Of a stretch of DNA of 64,000 bases, positions 59,601 through 64,000 are shown in pieces (positions within the stretch are counted from its first letter, which is position 1; every line of letters begins with the position of its first letter). The position numbers and the translations under genes are program-made. Origin of the DNA: Sipunculus nudus (taxonomy: Eukaryota > Annelida > Sipuncula > Golfingiida > Sipunculidae); NCBI GenBank assembly GCA_026874595.1, contig CM049316.1, positions 66,419,676 to 66,483,675 on the forward strand. Direction: 5' to 3'. The notes beneath the pieces are model-generated. The model was not told where the DNA came from. It saw nothing but the letters and a program-made list of their open reading frames with translations, and ran no database searches.

Positions 59601-60714
59601 TAAAAATTATAAGCCAGAGCTTTGCAAATGGCGTTTTGCAACAAATGACCTTTCTACCTCCACATATATCAATCAACCACCATATATAGGTTCCATGTTT
59701 TTCCCGTTAGTAAACATTGCTGTGTTTACAAACATGTTGTTGATAAACAAGTTCATACATCCTTCACAAATTCGTTTCAAGACTACTAAAGTTACCCTTA
59801 TAGCATTAATATATACACAAAGGTAGCCAGAAATTAGATAAAAATTCTTTTTCAAAAGGTAGTTGAATGGGCACCTTCAAGGATCCATGGGCCCTTAGCC
59901 ATGATAACCCGACTCAGTAGGCAATCGGATAATTGGGCTGGTAAGCCTACTCGAGTCGTGATACTAGTAATATGGAAGAATGTATCGCAGTGGTCTTGCG
60001 TTTGGTTGCATTCATATTGTGGTAAACAGCCCATTATCTCAATATTATGCTTAGAATGGTGAATAAACACAATAGTATATATGTGAGCTTGCAACCAAAA
60101 CTGAAACACCGTCTCCGTGGACATGGGTCATTTCCTGTGTCGCCTGCAAGTTGCTTGCGTCCTGTTACCCGTGTGAGCCATGCTTGTGTTCATGCGGTCA
60201 TAAATTCAACAAACATGCCAAGGGGTTTACCAATGTGCTGGGTTAAACAGGAACCTTTCTCACTCATATTTGATATTATTAGAAAGTACACAAAAATGCT
60301 AACGAATGGTCTGGTTTATTTTGATGGACAGTGTACCTGTAGCCCATGAAGCATTGTCAGAAATGACGAAAATATTTGCATCTTCATAAGGCCTTATAAT
60401 GCAATTCTCAGACGTAGATGTCATGACACTCTGGCGCCAGTAATCTGGTCGTAATGCCAGAGGGTCGATATGACGCTAATGGGCCCTTGTACTGCACTTC
60501 ATTTAGTATTTGACCTGCCTTGCAGAGCACTGCGATCCCCTGGTGTGTCTATGAGGACTTTTGCTGATCTGCTTGACTATAAGCTCCCTGAATTCCCGTC
60601 GGTTCTCAACCAGGCTCTGATGGAAAAGAAAAGGAGTGAGTTCAAGCCAGGGAAGAGGTTAAAAGGAGTTCTCATTGAAAAGCTGTTTGACAGCATCGTC
60701 CAGAAAAATGTATG
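49729..60714 (+). CDS. Coiled-coil, serine/acid-rich protein, possibly shugoshin-like (five exons, 3' end not found)
   Basis: Joined exons: 49729-50664, 51076-51179, 52276-52700, 55134-55254 and 60526-60714 (or 60709), with GT/AG borders and consistent phases (0, 2, 1, 2). About 590 residues. Residues 40-95 form a coiled coil (LLMHIRSVKEENEELKELNQ onward, then SENRYLKCKL), preceded by a basic N-terminus. Residues 100-165 are Lys/Arg-rich (NELIRYWRRAFYQLK). The middle is low-complexity and Ser/Gln/Asp-rich. The last exon is basic with DYKLPEFPSVLNQAL. The basic-then-coiled-coil N-terminus with T-N-x-S-x-LL and YL-x-C-x-L recalls shugoshin, the PP2A-binding centromeric cohesin protector, but no SGO C-box is certain. 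Expression context and function are inference. Confidence 0.6.
51076..51179 (+). CDS. Second coding exon of the coiled-coil gene
   Basis: 104 nt between TTGTATTTTTAG and GGTGACTA, phase 0 in and phase 2 out. It encodes VAGENDGIECTGIS then a Ser/Thr-rich tail (TQTPSSTDT). No domain. Confidence 0.65.
51245..51400 (+). repeat. Poly-G tract and dispersed repeat
   Basis: A 26-bp poly-G run (51,261-51,286) is followed by GTTTGCATTCACTTG, TTCATTCATGCAT and TACATTTGTGA, shared with 16,480-16,640. Confidence 0.5.
51593..51800 (+). mobile_element. Second, truncated Helentron-like copy
   Basis: TGTATCTGCCAAAACAAAG then GTTTTGCGGATACTATG matches the 5' end at 55,731. It is followed by GTTTTTGACTGGGTTC, CTGAGACCACT and then the core text ATCTGCCTAAGGATAAAATC. 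The core repeats and the 3' end are missing. Confidence 0.65.
52276..52700 (+). CDS. Third coding exon of the coiled-coil gene
   Basis: 425 nt from TGTATTGCAG to GAGAGTG|GTAAGC (phase 2 in, phase 1 out). It encodes an acidic Ser/Asn/Asp-rich segment (SSCPSEQINLIPDV; LMESG at the end). No folded domain. The hairpin-type repeat starts a few bases after the donor. Confidence 0.72.
52706..53110 (+). repeat. AGCTCAGCTGAC-hairpin element, copy 3, abutting a splice donor
   Basis: TTTTTAGCTCAGCTGAC then GTCAACTGAGGT forms an imperfect terminal hairpin. TTTGTCCGTTGTC, CCGTCCGTTAGCAGGGCACA, TATCCAGGGAGGTC and GAAACCTGAAATTAGGTCAC follow as in the other copies. GATGGCGCCACCTG lies at 53,050. Confidence 0.65.
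53165..54600 (+). repeat. ~290-bp tandem array with AGGTCA half-sites
   Basis: Landmarks GATRACTCCAGTT recur near 53,255, 53,546, 53,975, 54,242 and 54,532. Each unit also carries AAACTTGACTTATATATGRCC, a GGGGTCAYAAGGTCAAGGTC segment and CTTTTCATCYCAA. The interval 53,546-53,975 holds about one and a half units. The GGTCA segments include a DR1 at 54,334 (AGGTCAAAGGTCA) and repeated TCAAGGTCA. Confidence 0.75.
55134..55254 (+). CDS. Fourth coding exon of the coiled-coil gene
   Basis: 121 nt between TTTATTTTCCCAG and TTTTTAG|GTAAAC (phase 1 in, phase 2 out). It encodes DFHVTPVGWRDPLLEAADRA then a Lys/Arg/Ser stretch (STRKASKDNASVFR). Confidence 0.7.
55731..57474 (+). mobile_element. Helentron-like non-autonomous element with 280-bp tandem core
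   Basis: The 5' end TGTATCCGCCAAAAC pairs locally with GTTTTGCGGATAC. The 3' end has TTTTGGCGGAT (exact reverse complement of 5' ATCCGCCAAAA), then the perfect hairpin GTAGTCG-CTTGT-CGACTAC and terminal CTAG, inserted at T|T. The core has five units (GGAACCGTTTGACC near 55,971, 56,251, 56,531, 56,810, 57,090; period ~280 bp), each with two AGGTGGCGCCACCT palindromes. No Rep/helicase frame is present, so movement would need an autonomous partner. Subterminal inverted repeats, 3' hairpin and tandem core fit HINE/Helentron elements known from molluscs. Confidence 0.75.
58962..59254. mobile_element. 289-bp TA-flanked MITE, pogo/Tc1-like
   Basis: The element 58,964-59,252 begins CAGTAGAGCGC and ends GCGCTCTACTG, an 11-bp perfect inverted repeat, flanked by TA on both sides (58,962-58,963; 59,253-59,254). 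The TA duplication and CAGTA ends suggest the Tc1/mariner-pogo group. It has no coding capacity. The uninterrupted site exists in block A near 38,013. Confidence 0.85.
59400..60520. other. Intron sequence without recognised repeats
   Basis: Moderately complex sequence with 90-100-codon open frames on both strands. None has domain signals or in-phase splice borders compatible with the gene. It lies just before the exon at 60,526. Confidence 0.35.
60526..60714 (+). CDS. Fifth recognised exon of the coiled-coil gene
   Basis: Acceptor GACCTGCCTTGCAG at 60,525, phase 2 in. It encodes ALRSPGVSMRTFADLLDYKL, PEFPSVLNQALMEKKRSEF and KPGKRLKGVLIEKLFDSI, an amphipathic, basic and conserved-looking segment without internal stops. 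Two donors are possible: AAAAAT|GTATGG (end 60,709) or TATG|GTATGT (end 60,714, closer to consensus). The next exon was not found and may be right of the window. Confidence 0.65.
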
Positions 60715-60869
60715 GTATGTGGAATTGCTTTTATTTCAGTTCGTAAGATCACCTGTAAATAAAAAAAAAATGAAATTTTAAAATGTTTCAAACAGAATAG
60801 CAAAATAAAATTGATAATAATTGATTTGATGATTATCTATTTTAAAACAAATTCTGGCTGTTGGTAATT

Positions 60870-61360
60870 TTTAGTGAACCTGTGAGCTATTGCAATAGTG
60901 TGGCGTTGGCCGTTGTCTTTCCGGCCTTGTCTGTATGTTAACCCATACTATCTCAAAAACCTCAGGTGCTAGCTTTCCCAAATTTTATGCAAACAGTGAG
61001 TCATCTGAAAAACTATATTGGATTTTCCTTAATTTTTTGTTTTCTGCATTATCCTAGATTTTATAGGGGAAAAGTGAAAAAAAACTATAAAAATCTGCTT
61101 CTCTGAAACTCTCCAGCCAAATTGTTCAGTATTTCACAGGAATAATCTCTGAAGCAATCTCTCTCAAGTTTGTTCAAATGGTACTAGTTCGATGAATTTT
61201 GGCATAGTTACAGGAAGCTGAACTGAGTCATTTGGCCAAAATAAGCTACTAAAATTACAAAACAAGGAACAGTTGGAGCCATCATCACCAAAATTTATGC
61301 AAATGTTTGTCTCATGACTCATATTTAAAATTCAGGTATTGTTGGCACCACCTGCATCGA
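60870..61360 (-). repeat. Third partial copy of block A/B modules
   Basis: TTTTTAGTGAACCTGTGAGC then GTTAACCCATACTATCTCAA matches, in reverse, the ends at 41,700-41,830 and 43,200-43,290. It continues through CAGCCAAATTGTTCAGTATT to GGCACCACCTGCATCGACC. Confidence 0.6.
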
Positions 61361-62340
61361 CCTTTTTAGCTCAGCTGACTATAAGTCATCTGAGCTATAG
61401 TCATGGTCCATTGTCTGTCGTCCGTCCGTCTGTTGTGCCATCTGGATGTCCGTCTGTAAGACTGGCACGTTTCGACACCGTTGGACCTACGAATCTGAAT
61501 TTCAGCATACAGTTAGATGTCCCCATAATCTCCTACCATGCCAAAAATTGGGTCAATAGGACTTTGTTCCTTTGAGATATTAAGGAAAAACCTCAATTTT
61601 TTATTAAAAATCTATTTTCACTCTTCAGGACTGCCTAATATCAAAACCACTCATCTGGTTTTCTTCATATTTACCATAAATATTCCTCTATATATTTCCT
61701 ATGTACATGCCAGATATTAAGTCAGTATTATATAATTGAAAAAAGTTACGGGCCCAAACATAATGGACTTTGTAAAAAAATCAGGAAGATATTTGGTTAC
61801 TTAAGACCAAAAGTGTTAAAGGTAGGGACTTTTTTCCAGTAATACAACTTTAATTAATCAAAATTTAATTGTATACCAAAAATTAGATCAAAATTTGTTA
61901 AATTTTTTTAAATATTGGCAAAAATATAAAATTGGTACCTTAAATTTTGCCCAACTTTGGCCATGGCACGTTTTTTTCCTGTAAGTACTGTGGATTTAAT
62001 TTTCACACCATGTATACATAAGGATTTAATCTGTTAAAATCTGAAATTTGAAAATAAAAGCTGCAAAATTAGGCTAGTTATTGAATTTTTTTGGAGGCTC
62101 TTGTTGTATTCCCTTACATTGTCAAGCAGTCCACTTTGATGACTGTAGGTCATTCAGTGCACATCTCTATGCTCCCCAGGCTGTTGACATAATTTTAGAT
62201 GTCCCCAAAATCTCCTACCTTACCGAAAATTGGTCATTAGGACTTTGTTCCTTCGAGATATTAAGGAAAAAAACTCTGTTTTCCATAAAAAAAGCCATTG
62301 TTACACTTCAAGGTTGCCTTATATCAAAACCACTGATCTG
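61360..62340 (+). repeat. AGCTCAGCTGAC-hairpin element, copy 4, with ~680-bp direct repeat
   Basis: TTTTTAGCTCAGCTGACTAT then GTCATCTGAGCTAT forms the terminal hairpin, followed by GTCCGTCCGTCTG. The text ATCTCCTACCWTRCCRAAAA with ACTTTGTTCCTTYGAGATAT occurs at about 61,526 and 62,208, together with the following AAAACCACTSATCTG, so the interior is a diverged direct repeat. Confidence 0.6.
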
Positions 62341-62699
62341 TTTCTGATCGTATTTAGTATTCACATTCTTTTATACATTTTCTATGAACATGCCAAAAAT
62401 TAGGTCAGTATTGGGTATTATTTTGAAGTTATGGGCCAAAACATAATGCAATTTTTTTAAAAATCAGGAAACATATTTACTCACATGAGAATTGCTAAAC
62501 CTAGAGACTTTTTTTCAGGAATATAACTTTATTTAATCAAGATTCAATTGTTTACCCAAAATTAGATCTGAATTTTGCAAGTTTTTCAAGTTATTAGCAT
62601 AAATAAAAAATCAATACCTTAAATTTTGTCCAACTTTGGCACTGTTGATTTAATTTTCCCAGCATATATGCATAAGGATTTAATCTTTTAAAATCTGAA

Positions 62700-64000
62700 C
62701 TTTCAAAAGAAATTGATTGGAATGAATAGCTTTTATTCATGTTTTCATACACCATGTCAAGTGTTGTTTACATCTAGCCCACCTAGTAGTACAGCCTTCA
62801 CTTGCATTATGTAACCCACCCCAGGCAGCTTACCTTGGCCCAGCTTGGCCACTACTAGCAGGCTTCCCCTCTGCCCTGCACTCATCCCCCCAGCTGGTGA
62901 CTGAACTAGATGAATGTTATAATTTTTCTGTATTTTTTTTTATTCTATGACATGCTACATTTTAGATTTTGTATTGAACCACCAGGGTTACTGATTAAAG
63001 TGTACATTTAATTGTGTCCACAAAGTGGTGTATTGCTGTGAAAGTGTGGATGTTCATGAGATAAGTAATTCCTTACTTCAGAAGAGTAAAAACTTCACCA
63101 GGTGTGAAATTGACTATTATTTCCAGTAATTAATTAAAACTGGGATAGTAATTAGCACAATGATATTGTTTGTCCCTCATTCAACCAACAGTGTGTATAC
63201 TTTATTTGAAAATATGTTTTATTTTATCAAATTTACTTTTATTTTATTTTGGTGAATAAAATTAAGCATGTACTGAAAACTCCAATGTGCAAAACTTTTT
63301 AATAGTGATTCAAGGAATATTCTTGTAGATGCCATGTTGTGGCATTGTTTTCTTTTAAAATCAGTTTAAACATTTATGATTTAAAAATAATAAAATATAT
63401 GTGTATGCATAATATGACCCAATGCTTTTTACTCTGTATATATAATGATTGCCACTTTTGCAACAATTCTTATATTTTAACTTATATTTTCAGGTTTTTT
63501 AATTAAAAATTTATAAACCTGTAAATAAAAAATGATTCAGATAAAAACTTCTTAATGGAAAAAGTGGATCTGCTTAAAAAAATAGGATTATATATAAACT
63601 TAAATGCATTATTCTCTTGAAAGTGAAATGAAGGTATTAGTCCATTCTGTCCACTTGCCTGTCCATCTGTAAATTTTCGTATGCAACACAGTATCTCAAA
63701 ACTTTTACTGTTTTTCTTCATGACAGTCTTGTCAGAGTATTAGTTTGCAATCATATATTTAGAACTTTACTATAACCAAGTAGGAGGGCCCCTTTCCTCT
63801 TAGCTTTTCATATTCTTATATAAATGAAAAACATTACAATAGAATATTTCTACATCCACCTTCGTGCTGCCCTCACTTTTCCCTTCTCCGAACCCCATCC
63901 CAAAGTCAGCCTCAGTAAGCAAGAACAAGATGAATCAGATATATTCATACTTTAATATTTTGTATAACTATTCGTCCATAGGTACCTATGTACATGCCAG
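62700..64000. other. Right end, no gene recognised
   Basis: AT-rich sequence with a short GC-richer stretch at 62,770-62,900. Probably intron of the plus-strand gene. No exon with matching phase (0 or 2) and a recognisable continuation was found. Confidence 0.35.

Overview
This is a window of AT-rich animal nuclear DNA carrying two intron-rich protein genes on opposite strands, separated by about 36 kb of repeat-dominated sequence. The repeat content suggests a bivalve mollusc: GACGGACG-rich element ends, AGCTCAGCTGAC hairpin elements, GGTGGCGCCACC-bearing modules, tRNA-derived SINEs, CR1/L2-type LINEs, Helentron-like elements with tandem cores, and many poly-C and (TA)n tracts. The species cannot be fixed from the sequence alone.

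Left region (about 0.7-13.9 kb, minus strand): thirteen coding exons, joined in frame by GT-AG introns, encode the first ~1,198 residues of an RNF31/HOIP homologue, the catalytic subunit of the linear-ubiquitin ligase LUBAC. In order they give the start codon, a PUB domain, a short proline/basic linker, one very large 468-codon linker exon rich in YxxL tyrosine motifs, four RanBP2/NZF-type zinc fingers, the UBA region and the first cysteine pair of RING1. The rest of the RBR catalytic module lies beyond the left edge. Its introns hold tandem repeats, a hAT-like MITE with a clear target duplication, and a decayed copy of part of exon 5.

Middle region (about 14-47 kb): no complete gene was recognised. 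It holds three tRNA-derived SINEs, the 3' end of one LINE, a 5'-truncated CR1/L2-like LINE with a reverse-transcriptase frame of 412 codons, an older broken reverse transcriptase, several MITE families, long (TA)n tracts, and a large modular repeat block (block A, 37.9-42.7 kb, with further modules to 43.9 kb).

Right region (about 46.9-64 kb, plus strand): two NRF-1-type palindromes and a possible non-coding first exon precede a gene whose coding sequence starts at 49,729. Five exons can be joined in frame (~590 residues). They give an N-terminal coiled coil that recalls shugoshin, a long low-complexity acidic/serine-rich middle, and a basic C-terminal segment; the gene probably continues to the right. 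Its introns contain a tandem array dense in AGGTCA nuclear-receptor half-sites, an inverted copy of the mid-window block (block B), a 1.74-kb Helentron-like element with five 280-bp core repeats, and a 289-bp TA-flanked MITE.

Because block A and block B are copies of one another, the window contains its own empty sites: B shows the locus without the LINE-bearing insert of A, and A shows the locus without the Helentron and MITE of B. This allows the order of insertions to be read directly.
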